From JAOPZW01 sp963788935 (GTDB lineage Bacteria; Actinomycetota; Thermoleophilia; Solirubrobacterales; Solirubrobacteraceae): a stretch of DNA of 64,000 nt. This document shows, piece by piece, positions 35,501 to 45,041 of the stretch. Numbering within the stretch: position 1 is the stretch's first letter; every line of letters starts with the position of its first letter. The stretch spans positions 124,001 to 188,000 of the forward strand of contig CAWBIM010000003.1 in the NCBI GenBank assembly GCA_963788935.1. The letters run 5' to 3'. Position numbers and translations under genes: made by a program. The notes below the pieces were generated by a model, which was not told where the DNA came from, did not search any database, and saw nothing but the letters and a program-made list of their open reading frames with translations.

Positions 35501-36167
35501 CGCCGTCCCGAGGGCTTCGGCGGCGGCGTCGAGCTCGGCCCGCGCCGCGCCGAGGTCGGCCGCCGCCGCCACCGGCAGCACCGGGCGCGTCTGGCCGCGG
35601 CTGCGCAGCGTGTCGTGCGCGTCGCCGATCATCTCGGCCAGGCGGTCGGGCATGTAGGCCGCGGCGAGGTCGAGCGCGTCGGCGCGGGTCGTCCCGTCGG
35701 GGAGGTCGGCGAGGAAGGCGGCGAGCGCGGAGCTCGAAGGCCTCGCGGCGCAGGGCGCGGGCCCCGGGCTCGTCGAGGACGACGAAGGCCGGATCGAGCC
35801 CGGCGGCCACGGCGTGCGCGCGCAGGACCCGGGCGCAGAAGCCGTGGAAGGTCATGATCCACGCGCCCTCGGTGTCGCGCGCGAGCTCGCGCTCGCCCAG
35901 CTCGAGCAGCCGCGCGCGGACGCGGGAGCGCAGCTCGCCCGCGGCCTTGTCGGTGAACGTGATCGCGAGGACCTGGGCGGGGCGCAGGCCGTCCTCGACC
36001 GCCGAGCGCACGAAGCGCTCGACGAGCACCGACGTCTTGCCCGAGCCCGCGCTCGCGGACAGCAGCAGCGGGCCGTCGCGGCGCTCGATCGCCGCGACCT
36101 GCTCGTCGGTGAACGCGCGGCCGCCGGCGCCGACGAGGCGGCCGTCGGTGTGGGCGAGGGCGCTCAC
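32580..36167 (-). pseudogene. AddA/UvrD-type helicase with C-terminal RecB-like nuclease, three frameshifts
   Basis: About 1195 residues when restored. Walker A SASAGSGKTSVLVERF (about 37-52) and later MVDEFQDTNPLQ, VGDELQSIYGFRHAD and MTIHAAKGLEFPVVVVADL are UvrD/Rep motifs; motif VI MHVAVTRAEERLIL follows. A PD-(D/E)XK nuclease closes the protein: SSLTRYAACPYRFHLERH and LVVDYKSDR, with late cysteines ALCATCPGRAGLC as in AddB/RecB-type Fe-S nucleases. Extra bases near 35733, 35170 and 33900 break the frame; removing one C or G each time restores it. GTG 36167 overlaps the AddB-like stop by GTGA. The pair would process double-strand breaks for recombination. Confidence 0.82.
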
Positions 36168-39115
36168 GCCTCGCACCGGCAGATCGAGGGGTGCGCGCAG
36201 CCGCCGTTCCAGGCGCACGTCGCGGGCCGCGGCTCGAGCGCGCCCGAGCGGATCCCGCGCACGGCGGCGAGCGCGGCGTCGAGCACCTCCCGCAGGCGCT
36301 CCTCGAACGCCGCGTCGTCGAGGCGGTCGTTGCGGAACGCGTCGAGCTTCGCGTCCGCGCCCGAGCGCAGCAGGCCGCGCGGGCGGGCGTCCTCGGCGCC
36401 GAGCGGCTGGTAGAGGCCGCCGACGGCGTCGAGCTCGAGCAGATGCGGCAGCGCGAGCATGTACAGCCCGATCTGGAGCTTGGCCTCGGTGAGCCAGCGC
36501 GCCTGCGACGGCGGGGCCGACCGGCCCTTGTAGTCGTAGACGATCGCCTCGCCGCCCGGCCCGGTGTCGACGCGGTCGATCCGGCCCGCGAGCCGCAGCT
36601 CGCCGCCGGCGAGGACGGCCGCCGGCAGCTCGTCCTGCGGGCCGCCGAAGCGCAGCTCGAAGTGCGCCGGCGTGAGCTCCGAGCGGGCGTGGGCCGCGTG
36701 GTCGAGGTAGCGCAGGAGGTCCGCCTCCAGGCGGCGCAGGGCGGCGCGCAGGCGCTCGGGGTTCACCGAGATGCGGGCGTCCGTCGCGTGGTGCTCGAGC
36801 GCGGCGTGCAGGTGGCGCTTGGCCTCCTCGAGGTTCTCGGGGCGCAGCTCGCCGCCGGTGGAGACGAGCGCGCGCATCGCCTCCTCGAGCACGCGGTGGG
36901 CGAGCTCGCCGCGCAGCATCGGCTCGGGGTCGGGCGCGAGGTCCTCGGGGCTGAGCAGGCGGTCGACGAACCACTTCACCGGGCAGCCCGTCCACGCCTC
37001 GAGCGCGGAGGCCGACCACGTCTCGCGTTCGCGGAGGGCCGCGAGCACCGCCGGGTGGCTCAGCGGCGCGATCGGCGCGGGCGGGCGGCGGCGGGCGAAG
37101 CTCTGCGCCGCGAGGCGCTCGCGCAGCACCTCGCGCTCGTGCGGGGCCAGCGCCGCGTCGAACCCGGCCGCCCCGAGCGGGCGCCGGACGATCTCCGGCG
37201 CGGGGTCGAGCAGGTCGAGGACGTCGTCGACGAACAGCGAGCGCACCCGCGGCTCGCCCTCGTCGTCGGCCGCGTGCCACGACAGCCCGAGCACGTCCGT
37301 CGGGCGCGAGATCGCGGTGTAGAAGAGGAACCGCTCGCGGGCGAGCTCGTCCTCGCGCAGCGCCAGGCGCAGGCCCGAGGCCGCATTGAGCGCGCGGCGC
37401 TCGGCGTCGCCGAGGAACGGCTCGGGGCGGCCGGGGCGCGGGAACACGCCCTCCTGCAGGCCGCAGAGGAACAGCGCCCGCACGCGGCGCGCCCGGATCC
37501 GCGGCGGCGAGGTGACCTCGACCGCCCCGGGCGTGCCCGCGCGCCCGCCGTCGCCCGCGAAGACCTCGAGGCGCTCGAGCGTGCGCGCGAGCTCCGCGGC
37601 CGACGGCGCGAGAGCCGGGGCGCGGGCGGCCAGGGTGCCGAGCTCGCCGAGGGCCGCCCGCAGGGCGCCCGCGACGCGGGCGTCGAGCGCGGCCGAGCCG
37701 GTCAGGACCGGCGCCGCGCCGCGGTGGGGCGCGGCGAAGAGCGCGGCCGCCTCGGCCGCGAGCCGCTCGCACAGCGCCTCGGGGCCGGCGGCGTGGGCCT
37801 CGGCGACGCGGTCGAGCTCGGCGAGCGCGACGTCGGGATGCGCGGCCTCCCACAGGGCCCGCGCCTCGGCCGCCGTCCGCGCGCCGGTCTGCCGCGCGCG
37901 GGCCTCGAGGCGGTCGGCGGCCGCCGGGCGCTCGAGCTTGCCGGGCGTTCGCAGCCACGCGAGCAGGTCGTCGGGCGTGCCGTCCAGGACCGCGCAGCGC
38001 AGCAGGCCGAGCACGCCGCGGCCGAGGGCCGTGTGGCCGGCGGCGAGACGGCGCGAGAGTGCGATCGGGATCCCCGCCGCCGCGAAGACGTCCGCGATCA
38101 GCGCCGCGCTCTCGTCCGGGCTGCGCAGGACGACCGCGATCTCCTCGGGCGCGAAGCGCTCCTCGCGGATCAGCCGCGCGACGTGGGCCGCGACGAGCTC
38201 GAGCTCGGCCCGCTCGCCGCCGCCCTCGAGCAGGACGACCCCGCCGCCGGGGTCGAACGGCGCGACGCCCGCCTCGAACAGGCCGCGCTCGAGGTCATGG
38301 AGGCCGAGCGACGCGTAGTGGTCGGCGCTCGCCTCGAGCGGGACGTGCTCGGCGCCGAGGGCCAGCAGCTCCTGGAACGTCGCGCCGCGCCCGGCGAACG
38401 CGGTGCGCCCCGGCTCGTAGGTCAGCGACACGGTGACGTCGGCGCCGCAGTGGACCGCGAGCGTCTCGACGGTGTCCCGCTGCTGCGGGGTGAGGTCGTC
38501 GAAGCCGTAGAGCAGGACGGGCGTCCCGCCCCAGCGCGCCGGCTCGAGCCGCAGGCGGTCGAGCGCCTCGACGGTGTGCAGCCGGGCATCCCGGCGGCCG
38601 AGGCGCTCGAGGCCGTCGCGGTAGGCGCCGTAGAGCGCCGCCAGCTCCTCGGCGTACGCCGACTGCGCCGGGGCCTCCGCGGCCCACGCCCGCAGCGCGG
38701 CGTACCAGCGCCCGGGCGAGATCCGGCGCTCCTCGAGCTCGTCGACCAGGCCGAGGAACGCGGGCAGGAAGCCGGGCGTGGCGGCCGAGGGCGCGAGGCG
38801 GTCGAGCGCGGTCGCGGCGATCGCGGCTGCCGCGACCCGCTCACGCGCGAGCGGCCCGACCGGCCGCCCGGGCACGGCCGCACGGCGCGCGACCTCGCGC
38901 TCGAGCCAGCCGAAGCGCAGAACCTGCACGCCGAACACCGCACCGGCGGCCGCGAGCTCGCGCCGGTAGCGCTCGACGTCGGCCGCCGTGGGCACGACGA
39001 GCAGCGGCTCGCGGTCGAGCACCGCGCGGTAGGCGGCCAGGACATGCCCGGCCTTCTCCGCGTTGGCCGGGCCGGTGACGAGGGTCAGCGGCATGGACCC
39101 GTCAGGGTCGCGCAT
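36164..39115 (-). CDS. AddB-like PD-(D/E)XK nuclease/helicase-related subunit
   Basis: 983 residues, intact. The N-terminus VTGPANAEKAGHVLAAYRA stands at the place of the AddB Walker A but lacks a normal GKT/S. VEVTSPPRIRARRVRALFLCGLQEGVFPRPG and FLFYTAISRPTDVLGLSW are UvrD-like late motifs, and YDYKGRSAPP is the nuclease core. GCPVKWFVDRLLSP plus the tail TCAWNGGCAHPSICRC give four Cys for an Fe-S staple. Two ATGs are possible (39115, 39094). It forms an operon with the AddA-like gene, which overlaps by 4 bases. Confidence 0.85.
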   Translation of the reverse strand: MRDPDGSMPLTLVTGPANAEKAGHVLAAYRAVLDREPLLVVPTAADVERYRRELAAAGAVFGVQVLRFGWLEREVARRAAVPGRPVGPLARERVAAAAIAATALDRLAPSAATPGFLPAFLGLVDELEERRISPGRWYAALRAWAAEAPAQSAYAEELAALYGAYRDGLERLGRRDARLHTVEALDRLRLEPARWGGTPVLLYGFDDLTPQQRDTVETLAVHCGADVTVSLTYEPGRTAFAGRGATFQELLALGAEHVPLEASADHYASLGLHDLERGLFEAGVAPFDPGGGVVLLEGGGERAELELVAAHVARLIREERFAPEEIAVVLRSPDESAALIADVFAAAGIPIALSRRLAAGHTALGRGVLGLLRCAVLDGTPDDLLAWLRTPGKLERPAAADRLEARARQTGARTAAEARALWEAAHPDVALAELDRVAEAHAAGPEALCERLAAEAAALFAAPHRGAAPVLTGSAALDARVAGALRAALGELGTLAARAPALAPSAAELARTLERLEVFAGDGGRAGTPGAVEVTSPPRIRARRVRALFLCGLQEGVFPRPGRPEPFLGDAERRALNAASGLRLALREDELARERFLFYTAISRPTDVLGLSWHAADDEGEPRVRSLFVDDVLDLLDPAPEIVRRPLGAAGFDAALAPHEREVLRERLAAQSFARRRPPAPIAPLSHPAVLAALRERETWSASALEAWTGCPVKWFVDRLLSPEDLAPDPEPMLRGELAHRVLEEAMRALVSTGGELRPENLEEAKRHLHAALEHHATDARISVNPERLRAALRRLEADLLRYLDHAAHARSELTPAHFELRFGGPQDELPAAVLAGGELRLAGRIDRVDTGPGGEAIVYDYKGRSAPPSQARWLTEAKLQIGLYMLALPHLLELDAVGGLYQPLGAEDARPRGLLRSGADAKLDAFRNDRLDDAAFEERLREVLDAALAAVRGIRSGALEPRPATCAWNGGCAHPSICRCEA

Positions 39116-39163
39116 GAACCGGCGGATCGGCCCGAGGGCGCAGGCTGATCGCCCGCGGCCGGC

Positions 39164-40516
39164 TCAGGGGCCGGCCGGCGGGCGCACGGAGACGAGCGGG
39201 CGCGACGGCGTCGTCGCCGTCCCGAAGGCGGTGAACAGCGCGATCGGCCGTCCCAGCGCCGGCTCGACGACGGCCGTGGGCGGGGTCAGGACCTCGTTCG
39301 CGGCCCCGCCGATCGCCTCGGGGGCGCCGAAGCCCTGCGCGCCCGCGGCGCGGACGTTGCCGAACAGGTGCGGCTGGGTGCCGGGCGCGGGGTCGGCGCC
39401 CAGGACGTCGCTGCGCCACAGCGCGAGCGCGCGGCCGTCGTTCGCGACGGCGAGATCGCCGAGGACCGCGTCGGTCCCGGCCGGGCTCAGCGCCTGCCGC
39501 GCCCCGAGGTGGCCGGCCGACAGCGGCAGCGCGCGGGCGACGAAGTGCGTCCCGTCGAACCCGGTCCAGGCCAGCAGCGCCTGGTCGCGGCCGGTGACGG
39601 CGAGCCGGACGCCCGGCGACGAGACGAAGCGCCCGGCGCCCTGGACGCCGACGGTCTCGATCGTCCGGCGCGACCCGAACCCGTGGCCCGGGGCGGCGGT
39701 GATGAAGCTCACGACCGCGGGCGAGTTCGACTCGCCCTCGTTCACGCGCTGGGACTTCCAGGCGACCATCATGCGCCCGGTCTCGTCCATCGCCGCCTGC
39801 AGGTCGGACTGGACGCCCGGCCCGAGGGTGTGGACCGCGCCCCACGTGCCGCTCGTGCCGCGGTGGCGGGCGAACACCTCGTGGCGGTCCTCCCACACGA
39901 CGAGCAGCTGCCCGTCCGGACTGAGCGCGACCGTGACGTCGCGGGCGGTCGAGCTCACGGCGATCGTCAGGACGCGCGCGAACGTGCTCGTTCCCTTGCG
40001 GCGCAGGAAGATCATCCGCGAGCGCAGACCGCGGGTGGAGAGGGCGAGGTCGCCGCGGGCGTTGCCGACGAGCGCCGTCACGTTCTGGCCCTGCGTGTTC
40101 GGCAGCGTGCGCAGGACGGGCGCGCCGGCGGCGCCGGCGGTCGTCCCGGCCCGTACGCGGCTCTCGTCGTCGATCGTCCCCGACGGCCCGATGGACGACC
40201 CCGCAACCGCGATCGCGTCCGTCGCGTAGGCCGCGACCAGCGCGTCGCCGAGGTCGACCCCGGCGCTCGACAGGACGGCCCCGGTCGCGGGGTCGATCCG
40301 GACCAGTTGGGAGGCCGTGCCCGGCGGCTGGGAGCGGTCGGACGACGTGAGCGTCGCGACGTGGCCCCGCGCGGTCGCGGCCGCGGGGCCGCTGCCGGCG
40401 CCCGGCAGCGCGGACGGCGGCGACCAGGGCGGATCGGCGGCGGCGACGGATGCGCCGGCCCCGAGCAGGGCGGCGGCGAGGACGAGGGCGAGCGGGATGC
40501 GGCGGCGCAGGGACAT
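39164..40516 (-). CDS. Secreted protein of unknown function with repeated beta-blade-like units
   Basis: 450 residues with a clear signal peptide (MSLRRRIPLALVLAAALLG, cleavage near residue 27). The body has repeated segments such as DVTVALSPDGQLLVVWEDRHEVFAR, LQAAMDETGRMMVAWKSQR and LAVTGRDQALLAWTGFDG, resembling beta-propeller blades. No catalytic motif is visible. Related proteins are frequent in Solirubrobacterales, by my recollection. TACGTC 8 bases before the ATG is a possible leaderless -10. Divergent from the ABC transporter. Confidence 0.7.
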   Translation of the reverse strand: MSLRRRIPLALVLAAALLGAGASVAAADPPWSPPSALPGAGSGPAAATARGHVATLTSSDRSQPPGTASQLVRIDPATGAVLSSAGVDLGDALVAAYATDAIAVAGSSIGPSGTIDDESRVRAGTTAGAAGAPVLRTLPNTQGQNVTALVGNARGDLALSTRGLRSRMIFLRRKGTSTFARVLTIAVSSTARDVTVALSPDGQLLVVWEDRHEVFARHRGTSGTWGAVHTLGPGVQSDLQAAMDETGRMMVAWKSQRVNEGESNSPAVVSFITAAPGHGFGSRRTIETVGVQGAGRFVSSPGVRLAVTGRDQALLAWTGFDGTHFVARALPLSAGHLGARQALSPAGTDAVLGDLAVANDGRALALWRSDVLGADPAPGTQPHLFGNVRAAGAQGFGAPEAIGGAANEVLTPPTAVVEPALGRPIALFTAFGTATTPSRPLVSVRPPAGP

Positions 40517-40597
40517 ACCGCGATGACGTACCGGACCACACGGAGGTTGCGCAAGTCGCGGGACGGATGTCCGCGGCCGGGCGCTAGGTTGGGAGCC

Positions 40598-41398
40598 GTG
40601 CCGGTGCTGCTCGAGGCGGGGGCGCTCACGATCCGGCGCGGGCGGCGCACCGTGCTGTCCGGCGTCGCCCTGACCGTCGGCCCGGGCGCCGCGGTCCACG
40701 TCGCGGGCGCCAACGGCAGCGGCAAGACGAGCCTGCTCCGCGTCCTCGCGGGCCTCGCCGCGCCGCGCGCGGGGTCGCTCGTCCGCCACGCGGCGTGCGC
40801 CTTCGTGCCCGAGAAGGTGCGCCTCGCCCCCGCATTGCGCTGCGGCGAGTGGCTGCGGGCGATGCGCGCGCTGCGCGGGCTGACGACGACCGACTGGGCC
40901 ACCGCCGCCGCGGCGAGCGGCCTCGACCCCGCCGTCCTCGACCGGCCCGCGGCGACGCTGAGCCGGGGGATGCTCCAGCGCGTCGCGCTGCTCGAGGCGC
41001 TGCAGGCCGGGTGCCCGCTGCTCCTGCTCGACGAGCCGTTCTCGGGCCTCGACGACGACGGGCGCACCTGGCTCGCCGCCCTGGTCGCCGAGCGCCTGGA
41101 CGCGGGCGCGGCCGTCCTGCTCACCGACCACTCCGGCTCGGCGGCGGGGCGGGTCGCGCTGACCGACGTGCTCGCGCTGCGCGACGGCGCGGTCGAGCAC
41201 CGCGCCGTGCCGGCGGCCTCCCGGCCCGCGCTCCCGGGCGCGGCCGATGCCGTCGCGCCGCTCGCCTGCCGCCTCACGGTCCGCGCCCGACACGCCGACG
41301 GCCGCCGCCTCGAGGAGGCGGTCGCCGAGGGCGCCGTCGACGACCGCCTCCGCGCCCTGCTGGCCGATGGCTGGCACATCGAGGAGGTCCGGCGCTGA
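40598..41398 (+). CDS. ABC transporter ATP-binding protein
   Basis: 266 residues. Walker A GANGSGKTSLL, a signature variant LSRGMLQRVALLEAL and Walker B LLLLDEPFSGLD are intact, and the switch His is in LLTDHSG. GTG start with TAGGTT 7 bases upstream, so a leaderless mRNA is likely. It couples to the membrane protein encoded next, with stop and start overlapping. The substrate is unknown; small exporters or CcmA-like systems have this form. Confidence 0.9.
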   Translation: MPVLLEAGALTIRRGRRTVLSGVALTVGPGAAVHVAGANGSGKTSLLRVLAGLAAPRAGSLVRHAACAFVPEKVRLAPALRCGEWLRAMRALRGLTTTDWATAAAASGLDPAVLDRPAATLSRGMLQRVALLEALQAGCPLLLLDEPFSGLDDDGRTWLAALVAERLDAGAAVLLTDHSGSAAGRVALTDVLALRDGAVEHRAVPAASRPALPGAADAVAPLACRLTVRARHADGRRLEEAVAEGAVDDRLRALLADGWHIEEVRR

Positions 41399-42084
41399 GC
41401 GCCCGGCTGCGCTACCTCGCGCTCAGCGCGGCCCGCACCCGCGCGGTGCTCCCGCCCCTGGCGGCGACGCTCTTCCTCGTCATCGGGGTCTACGCGTACC
41501 GGCCGAACGAGCCCCGCGCGACGTTCGCGGTCACGTCGCTCATGGCCTGCGGCCTCGCGGCCTGGGCGGTCGGCGCCGTCCTCGCCGGCGAGCCCGACGC
41601 CCAGTCGGACATGGCCACCGCCGCCCTCGGCGGCCGCGCGGCCCGGGCGGGCCTCGAGGCCGCGCTCGCCGGCGCCGCGGCGGCCGTGCTGACGCTCGTG
41701 TTCGTCGCCTATCCGCTCGTGTTCGTCGCCCTCGGGGCCGACACGCTCTTCCGCCCGCACGTGCGGGCGGGCGACGTCGTCGCGGCCGTCCTCGCGCACC
41801 TCTGCTGCGGCGGCCTCGGCGGGGCCATCGGGGTCCTGTTCGCCCCGCCACGCCTGACCCGGCGGGCGACCGCGATCGCCGCCGTCGTCGCCGCGCTGCT
41901 CCTCCTCGTCGCGCTCTCGGCGGCGCTCGGCCCGGTCGGCGGACCGGTGGCCGTCGCGCAGGCGATGACCGACGCGCGCGCCGGCACCGTCGGCGGCGGC
42001 GTCCTCCTCGCCGGCGCGAGCTGTCTCGTGCTGGCGATCGCCGCGGTCGTGGGCGCGACCCGCTGGGCCGCGCGCAGCGGCTGA
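41395..42084 (+). CDS. ABC transporter membrane subunit, probable CTG start
   Basis: 229 residues with about six hydrophobic helices (VLPPLAATLFLVIGVYAY, FAVTSLMACGLAAWAVGAV, VLTLVFVAYPLVFVAL and others). No ATG, GTG or TTG stands at the expected place. CTG at 41395 is preceded at 5-6 bases by an excellent GAGGAGGT and overlaps the ATPase stop (CTGA). I infer a CTG start, or a sequence error in the first base. It forms a two-gene exporter with the preceding ATPase. Confidence 0.75.
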   Translation: MSARLRYLALSAARTRAVLPPLAATLFLVIGVYAYRPNEPRATFAVTSLMACGLAAWAVGAVLAGEPDAQSDMATAALGGRAARAGLEAALAGAAAAVLTLVFVAYPLVFVALGADTLFRPHVRAGDVVAAVLAHLCCGGLGGAIGVLFAPPRLTRRATAIAAVVAALLLLVALSAALGPVGGPVAVAQAMTDARAGTVGGGVLLAGASCLVLAIAAVVGATRWAARSG

Positions 42085-42089
42085 CGGCG

Positions 42090-42740
42090 ATGCGCGACGA
42101 TGACGCGATGCCCGGCCGCGTCCGCCACCCGCTGTTCGCCCGCCTCTACGCCGCCGCGAGCCCGCGCGTCGAGCGCAAGGGCGGCGCCGAGCACCGCGAC
42201 GAGACGCTCGCGGGGCTCAGCGGCCGCGTGATCGAGGTCGGCGCGGGCAACGGCCTGAACTTCGCCCACTACCCGCCGGGCGTGACCGAGGTCGTCGCGG
42301 TCGAGCCCGAGCCCTACCTCCGCGCCGAGGCCGAGACCGCCGCCGCCGCGGCCGCGACACCGGTGACCGTGCTCGACGGCGTCGCCGACGCCCTCCCCGC
42401 CGAGGACGGTTCGTTCGACGCCGCGGTCGCCTCGCTCGTGCTGTGCACGGTGTCCGACCCGGCGCGCGCCCTGGGCGAGCTGCGCCGCGTCGTCCGCGCG
42501 GGCGGCGAGCTGCGCTTCTACGAGCACGTCGTCGGGACCGGCCGGTTCGGCGCGATCCAGCGCGCGCTCGACGCGTCGCGGATCTGGCCGGCGCTGACGG
42601 GCGGCTGCCACGGCGCACGCGACACGCAGTCCGCGATCGCCGCGAACGGCTGGACGATCGAGCGCGTCCGGCGCTTCGACTTCAAGGCCGGGCCGGTCGC
42701 GCTGCCGCACATCATCGGCGCCGCGCGGCGCGCCGGCTGA
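42090..42740 (+). CDS. Class I SAM-dependent methyltransferase (METTL7/UbiE-like)
   Basis: 216 residues. The SAM-binding motif I is VIEVGAGNGLNFAHYP; post-motif I VVAVEPEPYLR; motif II-like SFDAAVASLVLCTVSD; and LRRVVRAGGELRFYEHV. The C-terminal GGCHGARDTQSAI recalls methyltransferase-like 7 proteins. Likely a small-molecule or lipid thiol/oxygen methyltransferase. A second ATG (42108) gives MPGRVRHPLF. It follows the ABC genes by 5 bases. Confidence 0.85.
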   Translation: MRDDDAMPGRVRHPLFARLYAAASPRVERKGGAEHRDETLAGLSGRVIEVGAGNGLNFAHYPPGVTEVVAVEPEPYLRAEAETAAAAAATPVTVLDGVADALPAEDGSFDAAVASLVLCTVSDPARALGELRRVVRAGGELRFYEHVVGTGRFGAIQRALDASRIWPALTGGCHGARDTQSAIAANGWTIERVRRFDFKAGPVALPHIIGAARRAG

Positions 42741-42749
42741 CCGGCCGCG

Positions 42750-45002
42750 CTACGCCGCGGCGGCCGGCGAGGTGTCCGCAGCCGCCGCCGTGCCCTCGGC
42801 CGGCTCCTCCTCGGGCGGCTTGGCGCCCTCGCGGGCCCACGGCTCGTCGAACTCGACGCGCCACTTGCCGTCGTCGCTCTGCTCGAGCGCGAGGCGGGCG
42901 CGGAACGAGCGGCCGCTGCGGCCCTTGAAGCCCGTCACCGGCCGGGCCGTGCGCCCGGTGGAGATCAGCTCGCGGGCGACCGCGGGCGGCAGCTGCTTGC
43001 CGGCCTTGGCCTTCCAGATGACGAAGCCGCAGCCCGGGTCCTCGCGCGACCAGCACGAGAAGCCCTTGCGGTTCTCGACGATGTCGTTGCCGCAGACGGG
43101 ACACGGCCCGAGGTTCGCGCGCGGGATGCGGACGTCCTTGAGCGTCGTGTCGAGCGTGCCGACGGTCTTGCCCGCGAACTCGGCGATGTCGCTCATGAAG
43201 CGCTCGCGCCGCTCCTCGCCGCGCTCGATGTTCCCGAGCCGCCGCTCCCAGTCGCCCGTCAGGGCGGGCGAGGTCAGCGGGTGCTCGCCGAGCAGGCGGA
43301 TGACGTTCAGGCCCTTCTCGGTCGCCACCAGCGCCCGGCCCTCGCGCTCGATGTAGCCGACGTCGATCAGGCGCTCGATGATCGCCGCGCGCGTGGCCGG
43401 CGTGCCGATGCCCGAGTCCTTCATCGCCTCGCGCAGCTCGTCGTCGTCGACGAGCTTGCCCGCCGTCTCCATCGCGCCGAGCAGCGACGCATCCGTGTAG
43501 CGCCGCGGCGGCTTGGTCTCCTTCTCGAGCGCCTCGGCCTCGCGCGTCGTGGCCTGCTCGCCCTTCTCCAGGCGCGGCAGCTGCTGGTCGTCGCCCTCGT
43601 CCTCGTCGGCCGCGCTGCGCTCGCCGAGCGACAGCTCGCCGTAGACGCCGCGCCAGCCCGGCACGAGCAGGACGCGTCCGCGGGTGCGGAAGACGTGGCT
43701 CTCGACCGTCGTCTCGACGCGCGTGTTCTCGAAGACGGCCTCGGGGTGGAACACGGCCAGGAAACGCCGCGCGACGAGGTCGAAGACCCGGCGGTCGTCC
43801 TGGTTGAGCTTCGACACGTCGTGGTCGGAGTTCGTCGGGATGATCGCGTGGTGGTCGCCGACCTTGGCGTCGTCGACGACGCGCCCGAGCGGCAGCAGGT
43901 CGAGGCCCGTGACGTACTTCGCGCCCTCGGCGTACTCGGGGCCGTCGCGGCCGACCTTGGCGGCGGTCGGCTTGATCTCCGGGACCATGTCGCTCGTCAG
44001 GTAGCGCGAGCTCGTACGGGGATAGGTGAGGACCTTGTGCTCCTCGTAGCAGCGCTGGGCGGCCGCGAGCGTGCGGCGGGCGGAGAAGCCGAAGCGCGTG
44101 TTCGCCTCGCGCTGGAGCGACGTCAGGTCGAACAGCAGCGGCGGGCGCTCGGTGCGCTTGGCCTTCTCGAGCTTCGTGATCTCGCCGCGCTTGCCCCGCA
44201 CGGCGGCGACGATCGCCTCGGCCTCCTCGGCGCTCTTCAGCCGCGGCTGGGCGCCCTCGTGGAAGCGCCCGCCGTAGCGGCGGTCGTCGTCGGTGGCGAA
44301 GCGCGCGTCGACGAGCCAGTACTTCTCGGGCTTGAAGGCGCGGATCTCCTCCTCGCGGCGGGTGAGGATCGCGAGCGTCGGGGTCTGCACGCGGCCGAGC
44401 GAGACGGCGCCGTCGAACGAGGAGCGCAGCCGGATCGTGGCCGCGCGGGTCGCGTTCATGCCGACGATCCAGTCGGCCTCCGAGCGCGACTTCGCCGCCT
44501 CCTCGAGCTGCTTCATCTCCTCGTCGGGACGGGTGTGGGCGAGCGCGTCGCGCATCGCCTGCTTCGTCATCGACGACAGCCACAGGCGCTCGATCGGCCG
44601 GCCCTTCGCGCCCGCCTTCTCGATCACCCACTTGAAGATGAGCTCGCCCTCGCGGCCGGCGTCGCAGGCGTTGAGGATGCGGTCGACGTCGTCGCGGCGC
44701 AGCAGGTCGCGTACGACCGCCATCTGCTTCTGCGAGCGCTCGTCGCGCACGACGAGCTTGAAGTGGCGCGGCACGATCGGCAGATCGGCCATGCGCCACT
44801 TCTTGTACTTGTCGTCGTACTCGTCGGGCTCGGCGAGCTGGACGAGGTGCCCGACCGCCCACGTGACGACGTGCTCGGGGCCCTCGAGCCAGCGCGGGGT
44901 GCGCTCTCCGGCCCCCGTGTGCTTCTCGAACGGGCCCGGCAGGACGCGCGCGAGATCCTGTCCGACGGACGGCTTCTCGGCGATGACAAGGGTCTTGGCC
45001 AT
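42750..45002 (-). CDS. topB: DNA topoisomerase III (type IA)
   Basis: 750 residues. The Toprim domain has LVIAEKPSVGQDLARVL and DAGREGELIF. The nucleophile Tyr is Y327 in HKVLTYPRTSSRYL. IGTPATRAAIIERLIDVGYI is typical of the type IA core. A C-terminal zinc ribbon (GPCPVCGNDI to DPGCGF) and an Ala/Glu-rich tail follow. The enzyme resolves and decatenates recombination or replication intermediates with single-strand passage. It converges with the methyltransferase gene at a 9-base gap. Confidence 0.92.
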   Translation of the reverse strand: MAKTLVIAEKPSVGQDLARVLPGPFEKHTGAGERTPRWLEGPEHVVTWAVGHLVQLAEPDEYDDKYKKWRMADLPIVPRHFKLVVRDERSQKQMAVVRDLLRRDDVDRILNACDAGREGELIFKWVIEKAGAKGRPIERLWLSSMTKQAMRDALAHTRPDEEMKQLEEAAKSRSEADWIVGMNATRAATIRLRSSFDGAVSLGRVQTPTLAILTRREEEIRAFKPEKYWLVDARFATDDDRRYGGRFHEGAQPRLKSAEEAEAIVAAVRGKRGEITKLEKAKRTERPPLLFDLTSLQREANTRFGFSARRTLAAAQRCYEEHKVLTYPRTSSRYLTSDMVPEIKPTAAKVGRDGPEYAEGAKYVTGLDLLPLGRVVDDAKVGDHHAIIPTNSDHDVSKLNQDDRRVFDLVARRFLAVFHPEAVFENTRVETTVESHVFRTRGRVLLVPGWRGVYGELSLGERSAADEDEGDDQQLPRLEKGEQATTREAEALEKETKPPRRYTDASLLGAMETAGKLVDDDELREAMKDSGIGTPATRAAIIERLIDVGYIEREGRALVATEKGLNVIRLLGEHPLTSPALTGDWERRLGNIERGEERRERFMSDIAEFAGKTVGTLDTTLKDVRIPRANLGPCPVCGNDIVENRKGFSCWSREDPGCGFVIWKAKAGKQLPPAVARELISTGRTARPVTGFKGRSGRSFRARLALEQSDDGKWRVEFDEPWAREGAKPPEEEPAEGTAAAADTSPAAAA

Positions 45003-45041
45003 TGGCGACGCAATGTAGCGGCCGGTGCCGGGGCGATCGGC

